A stretch of DNA of 64,000 bases from Byssothecium circinans (GCA_010015675.1 ML977024.1:92918-156917); one strand, 5' to 3'. Counted from the first letter of the stretch, positions 33,857 through 46,700 are shown. Notes: generated by a model from the sequence alone, not told the origin. Program-made: numbers and translations.

Positions 33857-35590
33857 TTTGGTAATGAGTAGGACAGGAAAAAAGAGTCGAAAGGAACCCC
33901 ATCAGTTTGTACTTTGCGGGGTCGTGGTGTTTTTGAGCTCAGCTCCACTCAGCCCAGCCTTACTCCGCCACAAAGCAACTTGATTAACACGAGATAACCC
34001 GCGCCACGCTCATCTCGAGTAGTAGTGTTGATAGGATAATATAGTTGCATTATGTACGATTGGACGATCTGATTGGCGGAGAACGCGTGAAGGACGTGTG
34101 TTCACCGGTGACCGACCGCCGAAGTGTGTGGCCCTGACCTGCATCGTGTACCCTTGCCAGCAAAGAGGGCGCATTCGTGGAATCAAGCAGCTGGAAAAGT
34201 TTTTGAGAGAATACAGAGGAGAGGTTATGTGGAGTTGTAGGTGAGCGTGTGTTGAGATGTCGAGCACAGCACAGACGAAACAACATTGGGAGGGAGAACT
34301 GAAAACACCACTAACTGCATTGCACTAGTAACATCATGTCCTGCCCTCGTACTTACCTGCAAGTTCCCTGCCATATGTCTACCCAAGTTGAGTATTTCAT
34401 GTTCCCTCGAAGCAAACTTGTAGTTCCATCCCTCACAAATGCGTGTGCGTTTTTTGAGATATCTGAGGTAAAAGTGAGGCTGATATTTCTCGGAGATAAG
34501 CATATCAGTGCTATAAACCCGTCCTCACTGCCCCTCCAGCCTTTAAATTCCAAAAGCCTCGGATTTCAAAGTAACCATCCCCGTATTCAGTCACAGCAGC
34601 CCCTTCTATAATAAGGTATATGAAATGTCGTTCGTCAACATCGCCACTAAGAAATACTCTTGTTACCCTGTCTTCTACCTCCCATCGTACTCTCCTCTCA
34701 TCCCCGCTTCAACAACAGCGACGACAAAGCCTTCATGGTGCACATAATGCTGGATTTGAAATGAACTGTCCATTGAGGCCGCACACACCTTTGTAGCAAA
34801 ACAAATTTCAATGTTTTGAGCGACAATTTCGCGGTAACTTATGCACTAAGGTCGGCGGGGGATTTCTGAAGGAGGGATCCAGGCTGCCAGCTGTCGAATG
34901 AGTGATTAGAGATGGTGCAAATGAGATGAAACGGGCGAGCGCTGGCAACGAGCAAGGAAAAGTCATTAGAAAGAGTACTATCAAGACATAAACTCTAACG
35001 AAGAGGGCATAGTTACCAGTGTCAAGGTATATCTAGACACTGCTATATTAATAGATGTATAGGAAAAGAATTCCCACCCTTGATAAGCAACAAGCAGACT
35101 ATCCATTTTTTCGTCTCGAGCGATGGGTAGAGAGTATATATATATTCAGAACAGATGCTTGGTTTCCAAACACGGTAAATTACCACCAAGTCCGAGTCAG
35201 TTAAGGGAAAATTGAGCGGCACGGGAAGAAAACATTTACGATCCTGCTTCCTTCGTCCTAGTGTAAGCTGCTTACAGTTTCGAACGGCGTTGCAGGTATA
35301 GGCGGATGCCGATTGCGACTGTACGCCGTTAGCGAGTGGTTTTGCTCAAGAGGGAGATAGATATTATTAAAAAGGAAGGGACTCATGTAACAAAAGAGAT
35401 TTTAACAGAAGGTTCGCGATCAAGCCACCCACATGGGGTGTTTGTAATTACAAAGGCAAGGATATATTTCGCAAAATATGCAAGGGCTTCCGGACTGCAG
35501 CATCGCTCATTGGATCACCTTGCGGCAGAACAGAGAAGCGTAAACGACGAAAGGAAAAGGCGAGAAAACTAAATAATAAAGCATCACATA
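33857..35590. other. Intergenic, upstream of the C2H2 gene and downstream of the ALDH gene
   Basis: About 1.7 kb, AT-leaning at 34500-35200, with only short chance frames. It must contain the C2H2 gene's promoter. No repeat or RNA gene is recognised. Confidence 0.5.
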
Positions 35591-37111
35591 TCACTTACCC
35601 ACAACAGCAGCCAAACTCTTCACGCCCAAAAGCCCCATAACCCAACCACCCCACCCAATACTCCTGCCCTGGCGATCAAAGTCCGGCTTCAACTCCTGCA
35701 TCCCCTTCAACTGGTTCTGTTTCTTCAGCGTGTACGGCGGGTACCTCACAGCGATCATACTCTCCATCCAAGCCGGCGTGCTCGTCACACTCCTGCGATG
35801 CGTGAAGACGTCAAAACTTGCTTTTCCCCTATATGCGCCCTGGCCTGAATTCCCCACACCGCCAAACGCCAGCGTAGGAATAGAGGCGTGGAAATACCCG
35901 TCATTGATCGAGGCGCCGCCAGAACGTGTTTGTGAGAGCACTTTGTTCACTTCTTCCTTGGTGCCGAAGGGGTACAGGCCGAGAGGCGTATCGTGGACTT
36001 CGTTTGCGATCCTGATGGCTTCGTCGAGATCTTGGACGGCGATGACGGGGAGGAGCGGGCCGAAAGACTCGTCTTTGATGAGCGAGTCGTTGATGTCTGT
36101 TACTAGGACGACGGTGGGCTCAATGAAGAGGTCGGCTTCGTCCATGGTGCCTCCAAGCACGATTTTGCCGTTCGTGTCGTCGAGCATCTTCTTGATACGC
36201 TGGTATTGGCGAGCGTTAACTATACGGGCGTAGTCGGGCGATTTGCGTGCTCCCTGTGGGTAGAATTCTGCTAGGCACTGCTTCATCTCGCGAAGGAAGG
36301 CGTCGACCATTTCCTTGTCGACGAGGGTGAAGTTTTGCGATACGCAGACCTGGCCGGCGTTCATCGTCTTCGCCCATAGGAGACGGCGGGCTGCGAGACG
36401 CGGGTCGGCGTGTTTGGTGATGATAGCAGGGTTCCTGCCACCGAGTTCAAGAGCGACTGGTGTGAGCGTCTCGGCGGCCTTCTTCGCGATGATGGTGCCC
36501 ACATTGGCAGATCCCGTGTAGAAAATCTTATCCCACTTCTGATCCAACAGGGCCGTCGTCTCGGGAATCGCGCCCTGCACGACAACATAACACGACGGGT
36601 CCAGCGCCTCTGCCACAACCTTTTGCATGACCATGGCCGCGTGAGGCGACGCCTCGGACGGCTTCAACACAGCCGTGCATCCTGCGCTGATGGCTCCGAT
36701 CAACGGCCCAATGGTCAACTGGAACGGAAAATTGAAGGCGCCAATGATCAAGACAGCGCCTAATGGATCTTTCCTAATCTTGGGACCGAAGAATTTGTTC
36801 GTCAGCGCGATATCGGGCGCAGACTCGTCGGCGGCGAAGCGCGCAAGGTTCTTCTGCATGAAGACGCAGTCATTCATGCACCAGCCCAGCTCGCCCATAT
36901 ATGTCTCTGTGGATGGCTTTCCCAGGTCCAGCTTGCAGGCTTCGCTGATGAGGTCGGCATTGTCCTTGAGAGCCCAGTAGAGCTTGCGCAGTTGAACGAG
37001 GCGGAATTCGAGCGGGCGCGTCTTGTGCGAGAGGAACGAGGTGCGGACCGTGCTGCAGGCCGCAGTGAGCTCCTCGATGGGCGTGTTCTCGAAGGGAGCG
37101 ATTTGGGCCAT
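35591..37111 (-). CDS. Class-3 (fatty) aldehyde dehydrogenase
   Basis: The single exon encodes 506 aa from the ATG at 37111 (MAQIAPFENTPIEEL). Upstream codons to 37195 are open but lack an ATG. ALDH motifs are clear: IIGAFNFPFQLTIGPLIGAI, AVLKPSE, FYTGSANVGTIIAKKA, the general base Glu222 in LELGGRNP, the nucleophile Cys256 in NAGQVCVSQN, and EPTVVLVTDI. The short N-terminus and FGGVGNSGQGAYRGKASFDVFTH near the end are class-3 features. The C-terminal WGGWVMGLLGVKSLAAVVGK is hydrophobic and may anchor the enzyme to ER or lipid-droplet membranes, as in fatty aldehyde dehydrogenases. It oxidises aldehydes to acids with NAD(P). It is encoded just downstream of a same-strand DJ-1 gene. Confidence 0.93.
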   Translation of the reverse strand: MAQIAPFENTPIEELTAACSTVRTSFLSHKTRPLEFRLVQLRKLYWALKDNADLISEACKLDLGKPSTETYMGELGWCMNDCVFMQKNLARFAADESAPDIALTNKFFGPKIRKDPLGAVLIIGAFNFPFQLTIGPLIGAISAGCTAVLKPSEASPHAAMVMQKVVAEALDPSCYVVVQGAIPETTALLDQKWDKIFYTGSANVGTIIAKKAAETLTPVALELGGRNPAIITKHADPRLAARRLLWAKTMNAGQVCVSQNFTLVDKEMVDAFLREMKQCLAEFYPQGARKSPDYARIVNARQYQRIKKMLDDTNGKIVLGGTMDEADLFIEPTVVLVTDINDSLIKDESFGPLLPVIAVQDLDEAIRIANEVHDTPLGLYPFGTKEEVNKVLSQTRSGGASINDGYFHASIPTLAFGGVGNSGQGAYRGKASFDVFTHRRSVTSTPAWMESMIAVRYPPYTLKKQNQLKGMQELKPDFDRQGRSIGWGGWVMGLLGVKSLAAVVGK

Positions 37112-37536
37112 GGTGGAGACTGTCAGTTGATGTTTGTTTGCCAAAGGAGTGTCGATGGAGGTGGTTCTGAACTTTAAATGCGGCGAAGCTTTCAAGGTTG
37201 ATCGCCTTTGATTTCACGCTAGAGAAGCGGAGCACGTGCCGAGGCATCGATCGGTGAGGAGTAGTGCCCCACTTTCCCCCCATCTGGACTAGGTTCAATG
37301 GACGGTCGCCTCGAATCCATCCGATACTCCGTGCTCCGTACATTGTGCTAGGATTTCTACATCGCTCAAGCAATTGCGGAGAGACTATCTCGCCGTCGTG
37401 ATAAACTGTGCCTCCCTTTCCTCCACGCCGCAGCATCTGGCACCGAGTACCCCGATCGCACAATTCAACCGGCAAGTAAGCAATCCATATGATTGGTATC
37501 TATCAAGCCTAGATGGAAGCATTCGCGCGGCGTACT
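37112..37536. other. Promoter region of the ALDH gene / 3' flank of the DJ-1 gene
   Basis: These 425 bp separate two co-directional minus-strand genes. No separate gene is seen. Confidence 0.5.
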
Positions 37537-38298
37537 TTATTGCCCCATCATCTCAATAAACTTCTTTCCCAACGCATTGGCGCCCATTGGATTAGCCGCA
37601 CTCACAACCTCCCTATCCACTGTAATACTCCCCAAGCTCGTCCCCACACCCTCCACCATCTGTGCCCCCTCCTCCCTCAACGCATTCTCCACCTTTGTAA
37701 CCTCGCCCCTCAATACCGCAGTCTCCATGATCTTCTCCTCCGCATCTGACCAACTTGTGAGTTTGTAACCTTTGTATGCGAACTCCTTGTTGGCTCCAGG
37801 TGTGTACTTGGTAGAGAGGAAGGCGTAGGGTCCATGGCAGATTGCCGCAGTTGGTTTGTGTTGGGTATGGAAGTGCGTGAGTATGCGGCCCAGTTCGGCG
37901 TTGTCTCCTAGGTCGGCGAGAGGGGCGTGGCCACCTGGTATGAAGACGCCGCTGAAGTTCTTCAACTCCTCATCTGAAATTTCGGCGAACTTTCGCGGTC
38001 GCGAGAATCCGTTTTCCTTTTTCATCTTCTCGACGAGTTCTAACTCGCGGTTCTTCTCGTACCAGTTGCCCGCGAAAGCAGCCAAGGAGGTACTCAAGGG
38101 GTCAGGCGTGGGTTCTTTGCCTTCTGGAGAGGCGAACGTGACTTCATATCCGGAGTCGAGCAGCGCCTGTAATGGCTTGGCGAGTTCCATGAGGAAGTAG
38201 CCGGAGGGTTGTTGGATTGTTTTACCTTCCACGCCGACATTGTGGAGCGGGAACGAGGAGGCGTCGGACATGACGATGAGGACTTTCTTGAGTGCCAT
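37537..38298 (-). CDS. DJ-1/PfpI family protein (Hsp31-like glyoxalase III / chaperone)
   Basis: The intronless gene encodes 253 aa, starting MALKKVLIVMSDASSFPLHN. The DJ-1/PfpI nucleophile elbow AAICHGP carries Cys154-His155, and GVFIPGGHAPLADL supplies the conserved Gly-rich turn with Glu24 or Asp nearby as the likely acidic partner. Length and the inserted KPLQALLDSGYEVTFASPEG block fit the Hsp31 branch rather than the shorter DJ-1 branch. Family members convert methylglyoxal to lactate without glutathione or act as stress chaperones in the cytosol. The neighbouring aldehyde dehydrogenase suggests a shared role in carbonyl stress, which is inference. Confidence 0.9.
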   Translation of the reverse strand: MALKKVLIVMSDASSFPLHNVGVEGKTIQQPSGYFLMELAKPLQALLDSGYEVTFASPEGKEPTPDPLSTSLAAFAGNWYEKNRELELVEKMKKENGFSRPRKFAEISDEELKNFSGVFIPGGHAPLADLGDNAELGRILTHFHTQHKPTAAICHGPYAFLSTKYTPGANKEFAYKGYKLTSWSDAEEKIMETAVLRGEVTKVENALREEGAQMVEGVGTSLGSITVDREVVSAANPMGANALGKKFIEMMGQ

Positions 38299-40351
38299 GA
38301 TGATATTCCGATTTCTCTCGAGTAGTCAAAGTGTGATGAATGAGAAGAGTCTCTGAAGTTTTGATTTTTAAGTAAAGTGAAGTGCAGTGATGGTTGGCTA
38401 TCGTAAATATGACGTTGTAGGTGGTGATGAACGTGGCTAGCGTATCCGCAAACCTTAGACTATTAGCTTGTAAACGCCAACCCGACAGCATGGCGGAGGA
38501 TACCGTGGTAAGTCTCAAACTTTTGGGTAGACTAAAAACCCTAACCATCTTACTACCTGGACAATGCTTGTTTTGCATCTTGCGTCTCTAATCCGACACC
38601 TTGAAAAAAGACACGAAAACATTACATATGCCCGTTTTGATACTATGATGGCCTCACACACCGTTTCGCACAATTCCAATGTTTCTCCACTGATCTCGTG
38701 CTAAAGTTTCACTTTAAATACTTAAATACTTACTGTTACTGCTGCAACCCAGAAAGACTGACAGCAGCACCGATACCTAGGTACTCAACAAAGCAAGCCA
38801 TGTCGACATCCCATCTCAACAGCATAACACCACCCAAATCTTAGGATCCCCCCTCACCTCCCATCGTCTCCTTATAACACACGCATACATACTCCATCCC
38901 CAAGACCCTCAAGCCACACCCATAGCAGTCCCTCTCCACGTAACTTTAAACCCCTGAATGAACGCCGCGGACGCAACACTGCCCTATCCCAACCCCACTC
39001 CCGCACCTCACTGATACCTGCCCTAACACCACCACCACATCTCATCCACAATCCCCCCACTCGCTAACACGCCCGCTTCGCCATCCACGAACCCTTCGAC
39101 CCCAAGCTCGCAGCGTGTATGCATACCACGCATCAAGTCAGACTGAAAATGCACACCGAAGCAGAGAATCTTCACAAAACACGGGCCAAAGAGAAAGAGG
39201 ATGGGAAGGTAATGAGGCACAAAACAGGGCGTTTTGAGCCTTCAGGCCAGGTACGCGTGTCTACGCGCGGATTCGGGCGGCAGAGTACGAAAAATTGGGA
39301 TCTTGTGTGGCGTGTACGGTATCTGAAGGGGTAGTGGTAGGTGGTGGATAGGGGGATAGCAGTCCAAAACTGATATAGAGACGATTACTTCCAGATCGGA
39401 CGGGCTTGTTATAGCGGATGAGAAAGTATTGGCACCAGATGTAGAGTGAGAGACAGCCAGCTTATCATGCGTGGCTTGTTCTATGAATCTATTCGTATAA
39501 TGCCGGGGGCTTCGATAGATGGTGATGTAATGAGATGAGACAACGCTAAATGCTCGGTCGTTCGAGAAATACCAATCACAAATGCCAACATGCATGATCC
39601 CAAGTTTTAAAAAGAGCCAATGCGAGAAGAAGAAAAACGATAAGATAAGAAACTATTGATACAGCCTCGCCAAAACGCAAAAGGCAATGAAGAATCCCCG
39701 CCAGTATGCAGAGGCTTCTTCGCAAAGACGAACAAACAAACCAGCCACCGTGATGCAAATGCGGTAGATAAGGGGCAGTGAAAAGAAAGATAGTAGTACA
39801 GGGGCATGAAAAGAAGAACAGAACGAGGGGTATTTCCAAACATCCTCATCCACGCTCCAAGAAACTCGTGAAATAGAGACATGAGATCTTGAGAACATTT
39901 CCCAAACCGTCGTGAAATGCCATTTCCATTTCCATATCCTGTGCTTTGTACCGGCCCGGCCCAACCCATGTCATAACCCAACGCGCTATGCCGATGCACT
40001 ATCCAACAGTAGCGGGGAATAAAGGGGAAAGCGAACGTGTAAAAGAGATAAAAACAACGAAGCGAAGAGGTATAAAGCGAGAATGTGCAGCGGAGGTTCG
40101 ACCCGCCATCATGCGGTGCCGGCGCTCCAGGGCTATGGTATCGATGCGACAATAATGAACAAAAAGATGAAACATAGCCCGCCATGATGCGGTTCAATCG
40201 TTCCAAAAGAGAAGGGATATCGTGAAAAGAAGAGTCGTAGTCGCCGAAAGGCAAACAGACTCGAATGGGATCGTGCGAAAGAATAAGTCGTGGAGTCGGG
40301 GTCATTCAATGAAGCTGCAGCCAGACAAAGTTGTGTGAGGGGGGGTTGAGC
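38299..40351. other. Intergenic, 2 kb
   Basis: The region lies between the DJ-1 start and the stop of the transcription-factor gene. A 232-codon frame (39607-40305, minus) lies just after that stop and is hydrophobic and Ser-rich without a family; I read it as 3' untranslated sequence. The C-rich stretch at 38850-39080 is unlike its surroundings. Confidence 0.45.
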
Positions 40352-43300
40352 TTAGATTTCCCAACCTTCCCACCCTCTTCCCATAATGATTCCTAGCACG
40401 CCGATGACACCATCGAGGAGCTCACCGAAGCCATCACCGCCACGACCAGTCGCGGCACTGGACAGTCCTGCGCCAAGACCAGGCGCAACCACGCTGTCAC
40501 GGCCCTCAATAGGCGCATTCCTCAGTCGCATTTTGACCCATTGCATGAGCGCACTGCAGCCTTGCTGCCACTGTGCAATTTCGCGAGGCCATTGAGGTAC
40601 AACACCAAGGTAGTTGAGCTCCATGAAGGCATGATTGAGGAAGGTGACGCAGGTCATGGTCATCTCAGAGCGGAGCATGCTGTTGGTCGTTGGTGAAGGT
40701 GGAACTGGACAATTGCCTTGGTCGGGGAGGAGACAGAGTGCGGCGGGATGAGTCGGGTTTGGTGAAGTACCGGCTACACCAGCTGTGAGGTGGTTTGGTG
40801 AAGGCGGGAATGGGTTGCTCGTGGTGAGCGGAGATTGGGACTGGTATTGATGAGTAGGTTGAGTGTTGCTCACACGACTGTTGGCTGCAACTGTGACCGA
40901 CCAGATCATCAGAGCCGCGTAGTAAAGGCCCATGTCGGAACCATGCTCAAGGCGGAGAGTATGATTTGGCGCTGCCATGGCATTTTGCAGGATCTGGATA
41001 GCTATCTTGAGTGCATCCTTTACAGGCTGACCGTGTGAGTCGGAAGGGTCAGTCCAGAGCCCTAACAGCCAGTTCCTGAGCGTCGCTTTGTAGGCTGTAA
41101 AAGCCGCAGGCGACGGCACTTTCTCGGAAAGGATCCACGACTCGCCGGATACAGCGAGAAGAGCACGAATGGGAGTGACCTGGAGCAGCTTAGCCGTCAG
41201 AAGCTGATGCTTGGTAATCGCCGAATTATATAGAAGATGGTCGATTGCAACAAACGGCTGTGGCGCAAGGTAGGGTGCAGGGTTGTTGAAGTGGTTATAA
41301 TGAGTGGCGATGAGAAGAGACGATTGGAAGGCATCGAAGCTGATGCCCGTTAGATCTGGAGTGACTTGATACACGTAAGTGGGTAGATGGGCATATTGTC
41401 GGGATTCCAAGGCCCAATCGGAGGGGGTTGTTGCGTCCCAAAGAGTCGAGTGGGAGGGGATAGGAAGGTCGAATCCAGTAAGTTGTGTCAGAGGTTGCTG
41501 TGGAGTGCGGGCTAGTAGAGTTGCTTGATGATGCTCTAGAATGTAGCAGCTGATAAGAAGACGCTGCTGAACAGAGGTGTCCACCCATTGGGACCAACGT
41601 TCGTAAGTGGCGTTCTCGGGTTGTACAAGGGAGGTCAGAGTGTTCATCATGTCCGACGTGGCGATGCGAAAGTTCTCGAACAACTACACAAGATCAGTAG
41701 AGGTAGGAATGTGAACGGCAAATTTCGCACCTTTTGGTACATCGATTCAAATCGCGGCGAGAGTTTCTTAGCTGCTCGTCGTGCACGGTACTGCGAGAAG
41801 AACTCCACGAGGAAGAGTGCTTGCCAATCATACAGTCGATCCGCTTCAGTCATGACATCGTGGTCGCGCTAGTGGTTATTAGCCAGAAGGAAGAGTAAAC
41901 TGGAGAGTATGAAATACCTTTTCAAGTAACTTCATGCAACGATCGTGCAGTATTCGGGATTTTCGTTTGACGCAGGCATCGTTCGAGTATTGTCCACCAA
42001 TGGCGATCATGGCGGCGTGGAGCATCGGCGGTTGCGTTACGCTCTCAAAGGTAACTCGATGGATGATGGGAAAGGTGGGGTGAAAGTGTCTCCAGAAATT
42101 GTCAAGATATTGTTCATATGGATAAGTGTGTGCAATTTGGCCCATACCATAGCATTGCTCCGGGAAAAGGAACTCCTGCTCCTCCTGATCCCTCTGTGCC
42201 ATTGTCTTGGGTCCAAAGTGCCCATATCCCGTCATGGGATCCACGCCTGCTTGCATCGGCATGCTCGTCATTGGGTACGATGTAGCCATGTATGCCATGT
42301 GAGAAGGCGCCGGGCTCTTATCGTTTGAGGTCCACGTATAAGCCATGGTTGAAGTGGCTGACGTGGGCGAGCGCGATGGATACGACCATGGCTCAACGTA
42401 AGAGGCATTAGAGGAGGTGCGTGTGCGATTCGAACCTGGGCCGTAGGGAGGGTTTGCAAACATATTCGCGTAGTCCCCGGCGCCAGGGATTGGGGAAGCG
42501 TATCCGCTCGAAGATGAATAATTTGGTGAATGGTTGAATGGATCATTCCAAGTAATATTGGTCTGGAGCCCGTCAACCCCCACAGGGATAGCTGCAGCTG
42601 CCTGCCGCGCAGAGAACGAGGCTCTGTGCTTAACTTGGCTATAAGATGTCAGTACCTAGACAGTACCAATGCCGTATAATTGGAAGAAGAGCAGGAAAGG
42701 AAAGAGATGTCATCTGATCTGCTGTTGAAACTCACTTGATACCAGGGGAAGACTTTGAAATTGGAGATGAACGAGGAGTAGGACCAAAAGCGAAAGAAGG
42801 AATGCGAGGAGTACGAAACGGGTTGGAAGTATACCTTGGGTCTGCTGCCGACTCTGGCATGGGAGAAACGGACTGTGGGTAGTATACCGCAGGTTGAGGG
42901 ACCGTGGTAACAAGTGGTGTTGGCAAAGGAGCTGATACGGATACCTGTGCTTCTGGCTCTGAAGTGCTTCCCGGGCTGTAAACTGCAGCTTGTGGTGAGT
43001 CGTTTCCGACTTCGTTACTGCAACCTATTAGCACGGGGCATATCGGTGTAGGTACAGGCTGCTTACTGTCGCTCTTGATGCCTTTCTAACAGGTCTACTC
43101 GGAAGAATGGTTTTCCACACCCTGGGAATTCGCATCGTAAGGCATCTGGTGCGTGGTTCTTCTGATGACGCCTGCGACGCGCGTTAGTAGTGGACCAGAA
43201 GAGGGAACAGTCAAAACGTGCCTGAGATGTTCTGCTCGCGTGTATGACTATGAAAATATTAGCAAAGGCTTCCCAATTAAACGAGGCCGGTAAAGCAGTT

Positions 43301-43767
43301 GTGCGGCGTAGAAGAAAGCAGAAGCGGCGTAGAAAAGCAAGAGCTGCACGTCACAGGGTGTAGCGACACATCGTGTTCGGTTACGAACTGGCTGGGATAT
43401 AACTCACCCGACCGCAATGGCAGTTGTGCACTTTCAAACCCTTCTTTGCTTTACTGATGCGGCCAGTCCTGGTGTAGTGTACTGATTCTGGCGACATGTG
43501 CGCCGGGCTGGTAGAGCGTTGCATCGTGACACTGTGCCCGCGGGGGGAGCCAACGTGGGGGTCGAGGGTAGCCTCTTTCCTGGTTCCTAGACGACGTCGA
43601 GAGGAGTTGGATTTGGTTCCGGAAATGCGTTCATCCGATGACTGTGAGGCTCGACGACGTCGACGTTGCGATGTGGAGGGTGGGTGGTCGGTGTTGTTGT
43701 TGTTGCCTTGGGTTTGCTGGGTAGAGCTTGGTAATGGGCGGCCGCCTGTCTCACTGAGATCGGACAT
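40352..43767 (-). CDS. C2H2 zinc-finger transcription factor with fungal-specific TF domain (AmdX-like, 7 exons)
   Basis: Exons 43767-43408, 43247-43222, 43171-43067, 43017-42736, 42638-41918, 41868-41731 and 41683-40352 join in frame to 987 aa. Exon 2 is only 26 bp and is followed by a 50-bp GC-AG intron with CTACTAACG. The tandem fingers are split by introns 1 and 2: CHCGRSYTRAEHLRRHQKNH (Cys116, Cys118, His131, His135) and CEFPGCGKPFFRVDLLERHQERH (Cys142, Cys147, His160, His164). A ~290-residue Ser/Pro/Tyr-rich linker follows. The fungal-specific TF domain begins near YLDNFWRHFHPTFPIIHRVTFES and continues through helices such as LYDWQALFLVEFFSQYRAR. It is a nuclear DNA-binding regulator; the finger sequence resembles AmdX-type regulators, but targets cannot be told. 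A 7-kb gene-free region lies upstream. Confidence 0.87.
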
Positions 43768-46700
43768 AGCTGACGGAGGCGGAGGGGGCAAGTGTATATA
43801 TAAGAGTTGGTAGGGCAGTGGGAGAGGAACGGGAGGAATCAAGAGCCGCAAGTGGGGAACTCGGACACAGTAGGGCTGTCTGTGGTAGCGGCGATGGAAC
43901 TAGATCCGGTAGTACAGCAGATGGTTATGAGCTAATGACCATGTTTCGCACAGGGCAGCGGAGTCGTTTTTGGAGAGGCGGACTCGGAGGACAGAATCGA
44001 ACGGAAGATTAAAGACGATGGTGGACTAGGACTAGGGAGGGGATAGATGTCGGACCAGAGTGAGATCACCGCGGATCCAATTTGGGTTCTGACGACGGAT
44101 GATGCAGTGAAGGGTGCTGCGCCCGGGTGCTTCTGTGGAGGGGGACTGTAAATATCTACGGGCTGTGCCTGAGCTAAGCTCTGGCGGGCGGCCACGAAGG
44201 GGTAGACAGACGATGGCGTGTGAGGGGGACGAGATGAAGGTGAGATGCAGAGCTGCAGGTCCCGGGTCGCCCTGTCATTGAGACGGGGAGATAACGGCTG
44301 GGATTCATGGACAAGGCTCGCCAATGGCGATGCGGCGACGCTGTCATGGCCGTGGTAGACTAAGTGGCAGGGGAGGTGGGAAAGCTTGAGCCCACGGGCA
44401 CGGCATGGCGGCGTACAACCGAACGGTTCCAGTAGCAGCAGAGGGCGAGGAGGCATCCGAGCACCCAGATTGGGGTGGACTGTGGACAATGGACATTGGA
44501 CGACCCCTGCAAGCACCCGGGCTCTCATGGGCGGTGCCAACGCCAGGCGGCGGACCGTTCCCGCATCAGACCAGATTCGAGGGTACTGGAGCGCACAGCG
44601 CGCTGTTACTAAGAGTGGAGTGGCTTGTGCCGTAGTGTAGGAGCAACAAGCAGAGGTGCATGTCACGCCCAAAATAAGTTTGACAGTGATGGAATCATGG
44701 AGGGACGCTCAGCCTTCCTGCAGTGCATGTCGACACCAAGCACGCCGCTTACCGCCGAAGGATCACAAACCACTGACCAGCCAGCAATCATAACCGCATC
44801 GAGAGGACACAGGACGACTTCGAATCACTCAAGTGCCCTGTGACCCGATGCACGAGCTATTGGTTGGCGGACTGGTGACGGCAGATGTGAAGCCTGATGA
44901 ACGGCGGGGGGAACGGCGAGGGGGACGGCGACGTCGAGAGCTGGAGAGTCAACATTACAAACGCTGAAACACGCCTCCGATGCGCTGATTCGCCCGTGGC
45001 AGGAAATCGTGGGCCTGCAAGAGGGCTCTGCGGGCGTAAGCATCGGGGAGCATTCACTCCGCTTGGACAGTACCTAAACACACCACCCTGCTATTAATGG
45101 CCTGTCCCACACCCAAGCCAATCTCCACACGGACAAGTCGCGCCCAGCATAGGCCGCGAGGCTGCTCGTGTCGGGGGCCTGACCCTCCTCGCCTACGTCT
45201 AAACAGCTGGGGGAACACCCTATCCACTCTACTCCCTTGCCGTCCGTCGCGGTCGCAAACAAAGGCGAATATCGGCGCCCGAGTCCCATTGTGTAGTCGC
45301 TGGCCAAGGGCGCATCTGGCGGAGAGGTCAGAATGCGCCAGGCCATGTCGAATCGCGGATGGGGCCTTCACCGGTTTCTGAGGCTCGAGCTCGTCAACCG
45401 TCTCTCTCGACGTGAGCTTGCAGGGGCTGATGCTTGATTTGTACACGTGCAGATGGAGATGCAGGTGGGGGAAAGGCGCACACGTGATGTGATCCGCGGT
45501 GCAGTGCTGCAATCCCTCCCTGTCCACGTTGTGGTCAGCGCTTGTCGTCTCATGGCCTCCCAGATGGCCGGGTCCCAAGCATCGGCGTGCCCTCGGTCTT
45601 GTTTTCCGCAACCCGAATGGCGGGCTTCAGCTGTGAGGTTCCAAACTGCCCTCAGTGCCCTGCGACACCGATGGGACCGTCCTCGAGGCTCGGAGGTGAA
45701 GTCTGCTTCCTGCTTCTTGATGCGCGTGCAAAAAGATGGGGATAGCGCTTCGCCGTGCTTCTCGCATTGCCTGCTACAAAGGGTGCATTTTGCACAGTGC
45801 ACCATGGGCACCTCGTATTCAACGTGCATCACGCCGGGGTTCGGGGTTTAACATGCTTGGCTGTTCTCGAAGCATTTTGAGGTCGAAGGGCTGACAGGGT
45901 GAGAACCCAAACCACAGCGCGGGCAAGCAGACGACGAGCATGCTGCCGGCCCTGACCCAGTAACCTCAGAGGTATGTTGGCGCTTGCACTTTAGACGGCA
46001 TCGGTTAGGAGTGAGGAGTGAGAGGTGATGAGAGAGTGCATGACTGAGACACTCTCCAGTCCATACAGTCCAATCACATGCGATCTGACGCGCTCGGAAT
46101 CCTTCAAAGGTCGGCACGTGAATCTCCATGGTGCTGGGTTGTTGACAACATTGAATCATTCATCGGCCGTTGGAAAGTGTGCAGCATCACTGACAGTCTG
46201 ATACGAATGCACTTTGGACGTTGAGTGGCGGCGTGAAAAAGCATCAATGCTCCGAGACACGGCCAACCGAGCCCGTCTCGCTATCCACCGCCAATCGTGG
46301 CGGACATGAAGCGGCAGCCGTCTGGTAGATTTGGGACAGGACTAGAACCGTGGGCCCAACCGCCGAGAGCGAGAGCGGCATGGAGAGTACTAACTATGTA
46401 CTAGTACTAAGTAGAGAGGAATCCCTGATCGGTGACCTGTCATCACCCTGGGCCTTTGGACAAGTCTGCCCTCAAGACTCAAAACTCAAGACTCAAGTTC
46501 AACTCAGGTGTTCGATCTTGTGCGGCCTCAGATGGTGAACAGGCGTAGCAGCCGGCGGGCGGTTGTGGGGAGTCGGTTCGCACCTTCCTCACGCCCGCCC
46601 TGGTCCTTGTCCTTGCGAGAATGGAAGGATTATCCTTCTATCATGGGAATAATAACCTACCATAGTGCATATTTCATATCTATCTCATCAACGATGGTTC

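Noticed and set aside
39607..40305. 232-codon minus-strand frame after the transcription-factor stop
   Set aside because: No family, overlapping frames of similar length in the same region, and position fits 3' untranslated sequence.
42420..42440. tRNA B-box-like GGTTCGAATC on the minus strand
   Set aside because: It lies inside the coding sequence of the transcription factor and no tRNA cloverleaf surrounds it.
43932..44672. 246-codon minus-strand frame upstream of the transcription factor
   Set aside because: Composition is Pro/Ser/Leu/Arg-rich and random, no domain, overlaps other open frames; more likely leader or intergenic sequence.
45054..45851. Overlapping frames of 134-185 codons on both strands
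   Set aside because: GC-rich low-complexity sequence opens several frames at once; none shows a domain, splice pair or convincing start.
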